A stretch of DNA of 64,000 nt, taken from contig CAOKFN010000005.1 in the NCBI GenBank assembly GCA_948467735.1, positions 62,001-126,000 on the forward strand, read 5' to 3'. The DNA is from an uncultured bacterium (GTDB lineage: Bacteria > Bacillota > Clostridia > Lachnospirales > Lachnospiraceae). The position numbers were made by a program, and so were the translations under genes. Of the stretch, positions 42,463 to 51,511 are shown one piece after another. Positions within the stretch are counted from its first letter, which is position 1, and every line of letters starts with the position of its first letter. The notes beneath the pieces are model-generated. The model was not told the DNA's origin, searched no databases, and was given only the letters and a program-made list of their open reading frames with translations.

Positions 42463-44667
42463 ATGGGTTTAAGGAAAAAGAGTTTACTTATTACGGCGTT
42501 CTGTCTTGCCGGTGCGCTGGCAGGCGCGGGTGTGTCGGCCGGTATTTGGGGCAGGGTTATTTTCAACATTCATAGTCAATTCGGGCTTGGAAAGTCAGCG
42601 CGATATCCCGACAGGAACGAAAAGGGGATTTTCGAGATTTCTTCCTTGGAAGACTTTGTAAACTTTCAGTATTTTGTGGAGAATGGATATAAGGGGCTGG
42701 ACGGAGAACTATTGGCAGATTTGGATTTTGACGGGAAAAAATATTGTATCAAAGATTATAACGGGCATTTCAACGGCAATGGATATTCTATTAGAAATTC
42801 CGCCATGGAACTGTTTATCCGGCTGGAATCGGAAGCCAAGGTGGAAAATCTGAATTTTGAGGATGTGAGGATTATAGATCGGAAGCATGGCACGGGCGCC
42901 GCTGCGTATTTTAACTATGGGGAAATTTCAAACTGTCAGGTGTCCGGCCATGTGGAGGGGCTTGCGTATACGGGGGGCATTGTCTGCACAAACTTGGGGG
43001 TCATAGCAGATTGTACCAATTATGCAGATGTGATTTCCACACAGACAGGAGAAACCTATGAATATAACAATTGGACCAGCGGATACGGCGCAGGCGGAAT
43101 TGCGGGTTTAAGCGGCACATCTAGGAGGGAGGAAAATATTCCGTCCCAAAACCTCATTGTAAACTGCGCCAATTATGGAAACGTGACGGCAAAGAGTCTG
43201 GCGGGAGGCATCTGCGCTTATCTGGAGGACAGCAGCGCTTCCGCCGCGGCAGATTATTCCGTCCAAGAGATGGCGGAGAAATTCGGTTTTTCTTATGAAA
43301 ACAGGGAATCTGGAGCGGATTGCGGTTTGGATGAGAGTGCTATGGCTTTGACGAATCAGTCGATAGTGAATTGTAGAAATTATGGGGACATTATGATCGA
43401 ACAAATGACTGACAAGCATCAAGCCCACGTCAATGCGGCGGGAATCTGCGGATATCTTCATCGTGGGAATTTGTATCACTGCGCAAATCTGGGTAATATT
43501 TTGGTGTCAGAGAATGCTCCAAAGGTTTCGGCCGCCGGCTGGGCCTATACCTGCCGCACCATGGCAGTTTCATATAATATGGGCTTCGCGCAGAATTCCA
43601 GACAGCATATTTTGGACTGTGTAAGCTTACAAGGGACGGTTTCGGATACAATGCGCCATGAGAGCGTCATGGAATTGACAGAGGAGGAGATGGCCTTATG
43701 GGAGGAGGGGCGTTTGTTTGCGAAAGACAGGTCTTATATCAGCAATAATTGGCGGTTTGATTTGGATGAGGCGGTTCGTCTCTGTGCCTTGGAACCCTTG
43801 GGGGTGGAGGAAAACGCCGCTTCTTTGGGCAGGGACAATTATTATCTGTGCGACGAATTTGCGATATATCTGCCGGATGGATTTGTCATTACGGAACAGA
43901 AGAGCGGCGGGGTGCTTTATGGACTGCAGATGTTTGTTCCCGCCTCCTATGGAGGGGAAGCGGGTGAGCAGTATGAAGCGTGGCTGATCCGCAGGCAGGT
44001 GGATATGGATACGGCCCTAGAGAGTGTGCGGCAGTCCAATACCAAATGGAGGATCCCTTATTTTATGGAGGAATGCTTCTCAACTCTGACCAATGAACAT
44101 ATTTTATCCATCTCTTCCTTGAATCTGCCGTTCCATGCCTGTTTCAAGGAGCGGAGGCTTGACGGAAAACGTATCTGCATGGAGAAGGCCATTCCTATGG
44201 GATGGGAGGACGTCTATATGGGAGAGGGAGATCATATTCTGGGCAATGTACTCAGCATCCCCTTGGAAGGGAACATTTGGGACGGGCTGGAGGCCAAATG
44301 GATTATGGTATTTGGCAATGAAGCGAATAATATTCGGCCTTCCTATAATTTTATTGACACTGTGGAAAATGGCTTTTACGCCCTAAACGGGCAGGAAAGC
44401 CTTGTGAGGGCGGAAGCGGGGGACTGTCTGTGGGAGCTGGCGGGAAAATACACGGGCGATGAGGAGAATTGGGGCGTTTTGGCAGGCATGAACGGCATGG
44501 AGAATCCGGATATGCTTTTGGAAGGGCAGATGCTCCTTGTGCCGGATTTCGATATATGGCAGCGCAGGCCCGAGGGACTTAATGCTTCTTGGCTGTGCGG
44601 GCAGGAGAATGCTTCTGAGGCAGTTTCGACAGAACGTTATACTACAGCTCGCCGAAATTTACAGTAG
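42463..44667 (+). CDS. Secreted or surface protein with GLUG-like repeats and C-terminal LysM
   Basis: 734 residues. An N-terminal signal/anchor helix (about residues 7-30, LLITAFCLAGALAGAGVSAG) follows MGLRKK. Residues 55-400 form a repetitive beta-helix-like region of GLUG type (GEISNCQVSGHVEGLAYTGGI, LIVNCANYGNVTAKSLAGGI, SIVNCRNYGDIM). A mixed domain of unknown kind follows (430-640). The C-terminus has a LysM domain (AGDCLWELAGKYTGDEENWG...LLEGQMLLVPD, about 654-698) that would bind peptidoglycan. The last nine codons and the stop lie inside the MITE-like repeat copy B, so the original C-terminus may have been replaced. Ribosome site GGGGGCAGGGAG. Confidence 0.8.
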   Translation: MGLRKKSLLITAFCLAGALAGAGVSAGIWGRVIFNIHSQFGLGKSARYPDRNEKGIFEISSLEDFVNFQYFVENGYKGLDGELLADLDFDGKKYCIKDYNGHFNGNGYSIRNSAMELFIRLESEAKVENLNFEDVRIIDRKHGTGAAAYFNYGEISNCQVSGHVEGLAYTGGIVCTNLGVIADCTNYADVISTQTGETYEYNNWTSGYGAGGIAGLSGTSRREENIPSQNLIVNCANYGNVTAKSLAGGICAYLEDSSASAAADYSVQEMAEKFGFSYENRESGADCGLDESAMALTNQSIVNCRNYGDIMIEQMTDKHQAHVNAAGICGYLHRGNLYHCANLGNILVSENAPKVSAAGWAYTCRTMAVSYNMGFAQNSRQHILDCVSLQGTVSDTMRHESVMELTEEEMALWEEGRLFAKDRSYISNNWRFDLDEAVRLCALEPLGVEENAASLGRDNYYLCDEFAIYLPDGFVITEQKSGGVLYGLQMFVPASYGGEAGEQYEAWLIRRQVDMDTALESVRQSNTKWRIPYFMEECFSTLTNEHILSISSLNLPFHACFKERRLDGKRICMEKAIPMGWEDVYMGEGDHILGNVLSIPLEGNIWDGLEAKWIMVFGNEANNIRPSYNFIDTVENGFYALNGQESLVRAEAGDCLWELAGKYTGDEENWGVLAGMNGMENPDMLLEGQMLLVPDFDIWQRRPEGLNASWLCGQENASEAVSTERYTTARRNLQ

Positions 44668-44732
44668 GAAAATGAGCAATGGTATCTTATCGGCGGTCTG
44701 CAGCGGGGATTGTTTTATCGGTGTGCAGTATA
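44638..44732. repeat. MITE-like dispersed repeat, copy B
   Basis: 95 bases from TATACTAC to GCAGTATA, homologous to 22107-22209. It shares CGCCGAAATTTACAGTAGG-like and GGTATCTTAT blocks but lacks a few bases in the middle. It begins exactly at codon 726 of the LysM gene and supplies residues YTTARRNLQ and the stop. Confidence 0.75.
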
Positions 44733-44852
44733 GATTGCCGCGTTCGATGGTACAGCCTCCGATATCAGACTTCTTTTATCAAGGAGTGGTGGGAGAGCGA
44801 GGACAGCGTCACGCTGATTACCCGCCCGCGCAGGTTTTGGCAGCCTGTCTGT

Positions 44853-45734
44853 TTACATATGAAACAGCGGGCTGCCGATTTTATAATTGAACTTATTTTT
44901 GTATTCAGCCAGCGTATATCCGGTATATTTTTTAAATATTTGGTTGATATACTGAGGTGAAAATTCAAAGTCATCGCATATTACAAAGATAGGACGATCG
45001 GTGTTTTCGAGTTCATCTTTTATCTTCGCGACCCTTGCTTTATTGACAAATTCAGTGAAAGTCATATTTGTATTCTTTTTGAAAAAGCGGCATAGATATG
45101 GCGGGCTTAAATGCAGCAGCTGCGCCGCGCCGTTTAGTGTAATTTTGGCATAAATATTTTGGTTGATATAATTGATGAGCAGTCCCATTGTCATATTGGT
45201 ATGTAACGCGTTTTTATTATTTTGGTTTGAGCAGAACATGCGAAATAAATCTATCAATACAACATTGAGGAGGCTTTTAACGGAGTATTCCGATGCGGGC
45301 TGTGAATATGAATCATCATCAAGCATTTTTATCATGTAATTGCGAATGCTTTTATTGTCCGTATCGCGCAGCGATATGAATGGCAGCCCGCCTTGAAAAA
45401 AGTCGTTCAGTTCGGGGAAATAGTTTTTATACTTTGTAAAGCGATATGGAAGAATCTCAGGCATAAACATACAGCAGTAAATACTAAGTTCACGAACGGG
45501 CAGTGCTGAAATGAGGGAAAAGTCCGTATTCGGCGCAAGAAGGAAGATATCTCCTTCCGCTGCGTTTAGGCTTGATCCGTTTATTGTGAGAATTCCCTTT
45601 CCGTGAGCAGTGTATATGAGCAGCATATGATTCGTTCTGGTCGGTTCCGGAGCATGATTGGCAGTGGTATGCTTGAGTCTTATGCCGCCGGATTTTATTT
45701 GGTTTTCCTCAGGATAAAAAAATTCTTGAATCAT
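44853..45734 (-). CDS. AraC-family transcriptional regulator
   Basis: 293 residues from the ATG at 45734; GGAGG lies eight bases upstream, so an ATG five codons earlier is less likely. The N-terminal cupin-like sensing domain (LLIYTAHGKGILTINGSSLNAAEGDIFLL) is typical of sugar-responsive members. The C-terminal double helix-turn-helix (KITLNGAAQLLHLSPPYLCRFFKK...MTFTEFVNKARVAK, then ICDDFEFSPQYINQIFKKYTGYTLAEYK) is complete. It is divergent from the GH43-like gene with 160-odd bases between, the usual arrangement for a regulator controlling the adjacent glycosidase genes. Confidence 0.92.
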   Translation of the reverse strand: MIQEFFYPEENQIKSGGIRLKHTTANHAPEPTRTNHMLLIYTAHGKGILTINGSSLNAAEGDIFLLAPNTDFSLISALPVRELSIYCCMFMPEILPYRFTKYKNYFPELNDFFQGGLPFISLRDTDNKSIRNYMIKMLDDDSYSQPASEYSVKSLLNVVLIDLFRMFCSNQNNKNALHTNMTMGLLINYINQNIYAKITLNGAAQLLHLSPPYLCRFFKKNTNMTFTEFVNKARVAKIKDELENTDRPIFVICDDFEFSPQYINQIFKKYTGYTLAEYKNKFNYKIGSPLFHM

Positions 45735-45834
45735 CCGTCGCGCCTCCATTGCTTTGCGTCTTGATCATAACATGGGGAAGGCGTCCTGTCAATGAAAAGG
45801 ATAAAATTGCTTTCGGATAGATTAATATAGTCGA

Positions 45835-45864
45835 TTGCATCTGCCAGAGGGCCGGGGGTATAAT
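45835..45864 (+). promoter_or_regulatory. Promoter of the GH43/GH27 genes
   Basis: TTGCAT (45835-45840), 18 bases, TATAAT (45859-45864), about 50 bases before the GH43-like start and within the divergent region next to the AraC gene. Confidence 0.55.
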
Positions 45865-45912
45865 CGTTAAAAGCAGGAATGCGATTAAGAAAAGGATGGA
45901 AGGATAAGCGAA

Positions 45913-48849
45913 ATGATGTATGAGGAAAAGGTTAATACCGTTATATTTATGGATGGACAGAACATTCTGGATACGCGGAATGTCAAATACTCGGAGGAAA
46001 TGAAGAAGATACCTCAAGCGCCAAAGCATTTCGGAAGAAGATTTATCGGCTGGTATGTTTCGGGGAGCCGCGATACCGTCGTAGAGCATCCGGCGGATTA
46101 TCCCATGGAAGCGGATACAATCTTTGAGGCGGCATATAAACCGGATCGGGAAGAAGGGGAAAGCAGGGCGTATTTATTCGCCTATTTTACCGATAATAAC
46201 GAAGGTGAAAAGCTGTTTTACGGTGTCAGCCGTGACGGATATACGTTCAGGCAGTTAAATCAGGGCCGCCCCGTATTTGCATCAACACTCGGAACAAGAC
46301 ATTTGAGAGACCCTTATGTATTTCGGGGAGAGGATGGGTATTATTATATTACGGCCACGGATCTGCATGGAACGGGAACGCCGAACTCTACGATTTTGAT
46401 ATACAAAAGCGCGGATTTGATCAGTATTTGCGGAAGCCTTCTGTTTGACTATAAACAGTTTCCGAATTTTCGGGATACAAAGAGGGCGTGGGCGCCGCAG
46501 GCGATATGGTGCCCCTGTCATGTAAATAAAGACGGCACAAGGGGCGCATATATGGTGTATCTTGCCATGATGAAGGAATCCGACGCGGCGGCTGTGGGGA
46601 CGGTAATGTATCATCAGTTTACGACGGATCTTATGGATCCTTCAAAGTACACGGAACCGGAGATGATGCTGGAAGGGCAGGAGAACGGCTTGTATCGTGA
46701 AAGCGGCGCCATTGCCCGGTGCGATATGGTTGACGGCGTCTACAGGGAAATAGGGACAAGGAGCTTTGACAGGACGCTTAGAGTGGAAGGATCCAATATC
46801 TATAAGCTGCTGCATCAGGATAAATGGATCATCATGGCGGACGGGAATGCTTTTGGCTGCGGCTTCCAAGCCGCCGAGACGACGGATTTCAACACATTTA
46901 CAAGGCTCACGGAAAAGACGGACTGCAATCTTGATTTTATTCCCCGCCACGGGTATGTGATTCCTATTTCGGAGGAACAGCTTCAAATATTGTTTGACGA
47001 GTACGGCGAGGCAGAGCTCACCGAGAAGTTCCCCGAGACTGAGGCGGATGTGGCTTCGGAGGAGGGCTACAGGCTTCTGAGTTATACCACCGACGGTTCG
47101 GAGTATATGCCGGGAAAATGGCCAATCATAGGCGGCAGCCTGCATCTGGCCGTTTCTAAGGATGGAGGGGCGTCTTATGAACCGCTTAATTCAGGGATAG
47201 GCGTGCTTTTTGTGGAGGCGGATTACGGGGAGGCCAATCCCGGGGAAGCCAATCCCGTCAACGGCAGTCCCAAAATGATGCGGGATCCTTGTGTATTTCG
47301 GCGAAAGGACGGGGGCTTTGGCGTGATTGCGGCAAGGGCGGATGCAGCTTCGGACATAGATGCGACGGACGGCAGGGCGATGATTTATGCCTCTGAGAAT
47401 TTGACGGAGTTTGACTTTCAAGGATATCTTTCCTTGGATCACTGCGCCGTCTCAAAAGTAAAATGCGAGTATGGGGAGGGCGTGTATAAAATTTCTTGGA
47501 CAAATGCGGAAGGCAGGCGCAGGGAAGGGGCGACGGCAGATTTTAGGAGCGTGTCCCAAGCGAAGGATTCCCATGACTTGTATGCGCCTCCGGCGCATAA
47601 TCTGCCGAATGCCCAAGGGATAAATTCCCTGACCATTTCCAGAAGCGAATATGAGAGCTTAAGGGCGGGGCTGAATGCGCCTGAAAATACGGGTGTAAAA
47701 GAGTTTGAACCCATCATGGCAAAGGCGGGCGAGGACATTCTGCTGCCCAAAACCGCGGCTGCGGTTTACAGCGACGGTTCCATGGCGGATTATCCCGTGG
47801 AATGGGACGTCTCGGGGCTTGACGCGTCCAAGGCGGGGGAATATATTTTGACAGGCACAATCAAAGCAAAAGCGTATCCTTCCGATATGATTGCGGACAG
47901 GGCGGATCCCTGTATCATAAAGAGGAACGGCATGTATTATTTTGCGGCAACCCGCGACAGCGGCGGGCAGACGGTGCTCAATCTCAGGGCTGCGGACAGC
48001 ATCGAAGGGATTGCGGCGGCGAGGGATCATGAAATTTTCGCCGGGGACGGGGGGCTGATATGGGCGCCGGAAATCCATGATGTGGACGGAAAGCTGCTCA
48101 TATTGTTCGCCGCAGGCCCAAAATGGAATAAGGTCCAGTCCCATGTTATGATTTTTACCGGGGGAAATCCCTTGAACAAAAACGACTGGTCCGCGCCGGT
48201 GAGGGTGAGGAAGCAAAGCGGGGAATACTTGATAGAAAATGGGATAACCCTTGACATGACCTGCTTTTGTTATCACGGGATATGGTATTATGCATGGGCT
48301 CAGCGTGTGATAGAGGATGCGGAGTATGGCATGGGAAGCTCGGATATCCATATAGCGTCGTTTCATCCTGCGGATCCGACTGTTTTGACAAGCGAGGACG
48401 CCGTAATCGCAAGGCCGGTTTATGGCTGGGAACGCTCTGCCGCCGCGGTGAACGAGGGGCCGTTTACCATTGAACATAACGGCAGCTTGTACATGACGAT
48501 TGCGGTAAACGGATGTGATTCGTCCTATGGGATAAAGATGATTTCGCTCAGGGAAGGAGGGAATCCCCTCTGCCCGTCCGACTGGAAGGCAAAGGGTTAT
48601 CCTCTGCTTGCGACGGCATGGAATTTATCCGAGCCGGGCCCCGGGCACAGCAGTTTCACCACGGATGAAAACGGGGACGATGTTCTGATTTATCATTGGG
48701 GAAGGGCCGGAAAAGGCCGGACGACTTCCGCGAAGAGAGTTCATTGGAACGCGGCGGGAGAGCCGGTACTAAATATTCCTCATGGTCAGGAGATAACATC
48801 CGATTTCAAGACGATAAAAATTAAGGTAATCGTAACTTTAACTTATTAA
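45913..48849 (+). CDS. Large glycoside hydrolase with two GH43-like five-bladed propellers
   Basis: 978 residues, GGAAGGATAAGCGA before an ATGATG start, no signal peptide, so probably cytoplasmic. Residues 1-80 look like a small beta domain (FGRRFIGWYVSGSRDTV). The first propeller starts at about 88; RDPYVFR with Asp133 is a GH43-type catalytic base position, and DPCVFRRKDGGFGVIAARA is further on. An Ig-like (Big_4) linker follows near 600-660 (EDILLPKTAAAVYSDGSMADYPVEWDV type). The second propeller begins RADPCIIKRNGMYYFAATRD (Asp665) with IWAPEIHD. GH43 enzymes act on arabinan, xylan or galactan side chains. Two propellers in one chain suggests two activities or one catalytic and one binding unit. 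Confidence 0.8.
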   Translation: MMYEEKVNTVIFMDGQNILDTRNVKYSEEMKKIPQAPKHFGRRFIGWYVSGSRDTVVEHPADYPMEADTIFEAAYKPDREEGESRAYLFAYFTDNNEGEKLFYGVSRDGYTFRQLNQGRPVFASTLGTRHLRDPYVFRGEDGYYYITATDLHGTGTPNSTILIYKSADLISICGSLLFDYKQFPNFRDTKRAWAPQAIWCPCHVNKDGTRGAYMVYLAMMKESDAAAVGTVMYHQFTTDLMDPSKYTEPEMMLEGQENGLYRESGAIARCDMVDGVYREIGTRSFDRTLRVEGSNIYKLLHQDKWIIMADGNAFGCGFQAAETTDFNTFTRLTEKTDCNLDFIPRHGYVIPISEEQLQILFDEYGEAELTEKFPETEADVASEEGYRLLSYTTDGSEYMPGKWPIIGGSLHLAVSKDGGASYEPLNSGIGVLFVEADYGEANPGEANPVNGSPKMMRDPCVFRRKDGGFGVIAARADAASDIDATDGRAMIYASENLTEFDFQGYLSLDHCAVSKVKCEYGEGVYKISWTNAEGRRREGATADFRSVSQAKDSHDLYAPPAHNLPNAQGINSLTISRSEYESLRAGLNAPENTGVKEFEPIMAKAGEDILLPKTAAAVYSDGSMADYPVEWDVSGLDASKAGEYILTGTIKAKAYPSDMIADRADPCIIKRNGMYYFAATRDSGGQTVLNLRAADSIEGIAAARDHEIFAGDGGLIWAPEIHDVDGKLLILFAAGPKWNKVQSHVMIFTGGNPLNKNDWSAPVRVRKQSGEYLIENGITLDMTCFCYHGIWYYAWAQRVIEDAEYGMGSSDIHIASFHPADPTVLTSEDAVIARPVYGWERSAAAVNEGPFTIEHNGSLYMTIAVNGCDSSYGIKMISLREGGNPLCPSDWKAKGYPLLATAWNLSEPGPGHSSFTTDENGDDVLIYHWGRAGKGRTTSAKRVHWNAAGEPVLNIPHGQEITSDFKTIKIKVIVTLTY

Positions 48850-48993
48850 AATTTGCCAAGCCGCCCGGCTCTCGAGCGGAAAACATCATGAATCAAAGGC
48901 AGATATTATCGCCTGTGAGTATAGAATTATCACAGTGACTATCGAAATTTAGAGGCTTCTATAAAAACGAAAAGCAAGGAGGAGTAATATAAT

Positions 48994-50253
48994 ATGACGA
49001 CACTGACAAAACCGCCCATGGGATGGAACAGCTGGGACTGCTACGGCGCCGCCGTGAACGAGGCGCAGGTAAGGGCAAACGCCGAATATATGGCCCGGAA
49101 TTTAAAAGAATTCGGCTGGGAATACATAGTGGTTGATATTCAATGGTTTGAGCCGAACGCCGTGAGCCACGAATACAATAAGGACGCGGCGCTGGTCATG
49201 GATGAGTTCGGGAGGCTTCTGCCTGCGGAGAACCGTTTTCCCTCGGCGGCGGGGAAGAAAGGATTTGGGCCCCTTGCGGATTATGTGCATTCTCTTGGGC
49301 TGAAATTCGGCATCCATATTTTGAGGGGAATTCCCAAGGAGGCGGTACGCCGTAATGTAAGGATTGAGAACACGGACTGCCGTGGGGCGGAAATTGCGGA
49401 CTTCGGAAGCGTATGCCAATGGAACGGGGATATGTGCGGCATTGATATGAGCCGAAAGGGGGCGCAGGAATATTATAACTCGATTTTCAGTCTGTATGCC
49501 CTGTGGGGGGTGGACTTTGTAAAGGTTGACGACATTGCGCGCCCTTATCATAAGGCGGAGGTGGAAGCCATTGCAAAGGCCATAGAAAACAGCGGCAGGG
49601 ATATGGTGCTGTCCTTATCGCCGGGGGCCGCGCCCATAAAAGAGGCAGAGCATCTGTCGAAATGGGCCAATATGTGGCGCATGACCGATGATTTCTGGGA
49701 TCAGTGGGAGCCGCTGAAGAAAATGTTCGACTACTGCCGGGAATGGTTTCCGTACACGGGGGATAACCATTTTCCGGACTGCGATATGCTCCCTTTGGGG
49801 CGTCTCAGGCTGTGTAACAGAGAGCATGGGGAAAACACAAAGTTTACAATGGATGAGCAGAAGCTTTTGATGTCCTTATGGGCGATTTTCCGTTCTCCAC
49901 TGATGTTTGGGGGAGATATGACCATGAATGATGAGTTTACATTATCGCTGATACAGAATCGCGAGGTGATAGACATCAATCAGAATTCATGGGGAGGCCG
50001 GGAGGTTTACCGCAAGGGAGATGAAATCGTCTGGGCGGCGGGCGGTTCGGGGGATGTAAGATATCTGGCGCATTTTAATGTGGGAGAAGAGGAGGCCGCT
50101 GTTGAATTTAATCCCGAGTATATCGGCATTAGGGGAAAGATAGATGTCTGCGAGATATGGGGCGGGGAAGAGAGGAAGGGAATTTTGAGAATAAAGTCCC
50201 TGATTCCGCCCCATGGGGTGAAATTGTATAAGGTGAGCGGGGCGGCGGTATGA
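48994..50253 (+). CDS. Glycoside hydrolase family 27 (alpha-galactosidase / beta-L-arabinopyranosidase type)
   Basis: 419 residues, AGGAGGAG before the ATG, no signal peptide. (beta/alpha)8 barrel: KPPMGWNSWDCYG at the start, YIVVDIQWFEP, GLKFGIHILRGIP, and nucleophile strand WGVDFVKVDD with Asp179. The general acid/base is expected in WRMTDDFWDQW. The C-terminal beta domain starts near residue 330. The usual disulfide cysteine after the nucleophile (LKYDxC) is absent. Clade members with such changes hydrolyse beta-L-arabinopyranosides or alpha-galactosides; I cannot choose. It follows the GH43-like gene by 144 bases and ends convergent to glgD. Confidence 0.85.
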   Translation: MTTLTKPPMGWNSWDCYGAAVNEAQVRANAEYMARNLKEFGWEYIVVDIQWFEPNAVSHEYNKDAALVMDEFGRLLPAENRFPSAAGKKGFGPLADYVHSLGLKFGIHILRGIPKEAVRRNVRIENTDCRGAEIADFGSVCQWNGDMCGIDMSRKGAQEYYNSIFSLYALWGVDFVKVDDIARPYHKAEVEAIAKAIENSGRDMVLSLSPGAAPIKEAEHLSKWANMWRMTDDFWDQWEPLKKMFDYCREWFPYTGDNHFPDCDMLPLGRLRLCNREHGENTKFTMDEQKLLMSLWAIFRSPLMFGGDMTMNDEFTLSLIQNREVIDINQNSWGGREVYRKGDEIVWAAGGSGDVRYLAHFNVGEEEAAVEFNPEYIGIRGKIDVCEIWGGEERKGILRIKSLIPPHGVKLYKVSGAAV

Positions 50254-50305
50254 CGGGGGTATTTTGGGAAAACATAAGGAACTCATCCCATCAGGAAAGT
50301 GAATC

Positions 50306-50337
50306 ATCCCATCACTGCCCTCCGGCAATGATGGGAT
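50306..50337. terminator. Hairpin between convergent GH27 and glgD genes
   Basis: ATCCCATCA (50306-50314) pairs with TGATGGGAT (50329-50337), with an inner TGCC/GGCA pairing. It lies between convergent genes, so it could stop transcription from both sides, although T-runs are poor. Another ATCCCATCA stands at 50284. Confidence 0.5.
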
Positions 50338-50368
50338 ATGTTCATTCTCCATTCTTTAATTCAACAGC

Positions 50369-51511
50369 TTAAACCTCCTGATGCTTTCCGATATAAACCG
50401 GGAAGGTGCTCGTGCCCTTTATTTCTTTTCCTGCCGTAATCGTGACGTTTTTGTCCATGACGAGATATTCCACATCCGCGCCCGCCTCGATGACGGAATC
50501 CTGCATCAAAATGCAGTTCTTGACCTTCGCGCCCTTTGCGACCTTGACGCCGCGGAACAGGATGCTGTCCTCAACCTCCCCTTCGATAATACAGCCGTCG
50601 GCCACCATGACATTCTGAACCTTCGCGCCCTCAATATACCGCGTGGGATTGTCGTCGCGGATTTTAGTATAAATCGGCGCGCCGGAGAAGAGGGCGTCCA
50701 GATTGTGGTCGTCCAGAAGCTTCATATTCTCTTCAAAATAGCTGGCCATATCACAGATGCGGGCGATATATCCCTCGTATTTATAGGCCTGTACATTCAG
50801 CTTATTTAACTGGGGCAGCAGAACGTCGCGCTCAAAGTAAACCTGTCCCCGAACGGAAGCGGTATTAATCAGGTCTATCAGCAGTTCGCGCTCAATCACA
50901 AACATGTTCATAGAGAAATTCTGAATGCCCGCGTCCTTGGCATTCACATGAATTTTTGTTATCCGGCCGTTCTCAATGCATAAAGTGTAATAATATACCG
51001 AGTGATTGTCCTTGTCCTGCATCAAGCTTTTCGGAAGCTCCTGCTCATTGTAAGCTACCGTGATATCCGCGCCGCTTTCAATATGAGCCTTAATCATTGC
51101 CTTGAAATCAAAATTTACAACGATGTTTGCATCCGTAAGTACGACATATTTTTCTTTCTGGCCTCTTAAAAAGCCTAAAATATTAGCCAGCGCGCCCACG
51201 CGGCCCACATAGGGATTGGCGTTTTTCTCCACGAAGGGTGGGAAAATATGCAGGCCGCCGTTTTTGCGGACCAGATCCCACTCGCGGCCGGAGCCCAAAT
51301 GATCCATCAGGGAGTGATAATTGTTGTTCACCATGACGGATATATTGTCAATGTCGCAGTGGGACATGCTGGACAGAATGAAATCAATCAAGCGGTAACG
51401 GCTGGCAAAAGGGATAGAAGCCATCAAACGCACATTTACCAGATCCGGAACCAGCGAATCATAACTGTTGGGGAATATGATGCCAAGCGCACTTGTATTT
51501 GAATTTACCAT
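50369..51511 (-). CDS. glgD: Glucose-1-phosphate adenylyltransferase, GlgD subunit
   Basis: 380 residues. Non-catalytic or regulatory partner of GlgC in Firmicutes glycogen synthesis. The nucleotidyltransferase-like N-domain has FASRYRLIDFILSSMSHC, VLTDANIVVNFDFKAMI and YIEGAKVQNVMVADGCIIEG. The left-handed beta-helix C-domain has hexapeptide repeats (VEDSILFRGVKVAKGAKVKNCILM). The usual G-G-x-G-T-R/LTxxRAKPA loop is missing, as in GlgD proteins. Start overlaps the end of glgC by seven bases. Confidence 0.92.
   Translation of the reverse strand: MVNSNTSALGIIFPNSYDSLVPDLVNVRLMASIPFASRYRLIDFILSSMSHCDIDNISVMVNNNYHSLMDHLGSGREWDLVRKNGGLHIFPPFVEKNANPYVGRVGALANILGFLRGQKEKYVVLTDANIVVNFDFKAMIKAHIESGADITVAYNEQELPKSLMQDKDNHSVYYYTLCIENGRITKIHVNAKDAGIQNFSMNMFVIERELLIDLINTASVRGQVYFERDVLLPQLNKLNVQAYKYEGYIARICDMASYFEENMKLLDDHNLDALFSGAPIYTKIRDDNPTRYIEGAKVQNVMVADGCIIEGEVEDSILFRGVKVAKGAKVKNCILMQDSVIEAGADVEYLVMDKNVTITAGKEIKGTSTFPVYIGKHQEV

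Noticed and set aside
47659..48477. 272-codon minus-strand frame in the GH43-like gene
   Set aside because: Antisense shadow; no domain, and the sense frame shows propeller motifs throughout.
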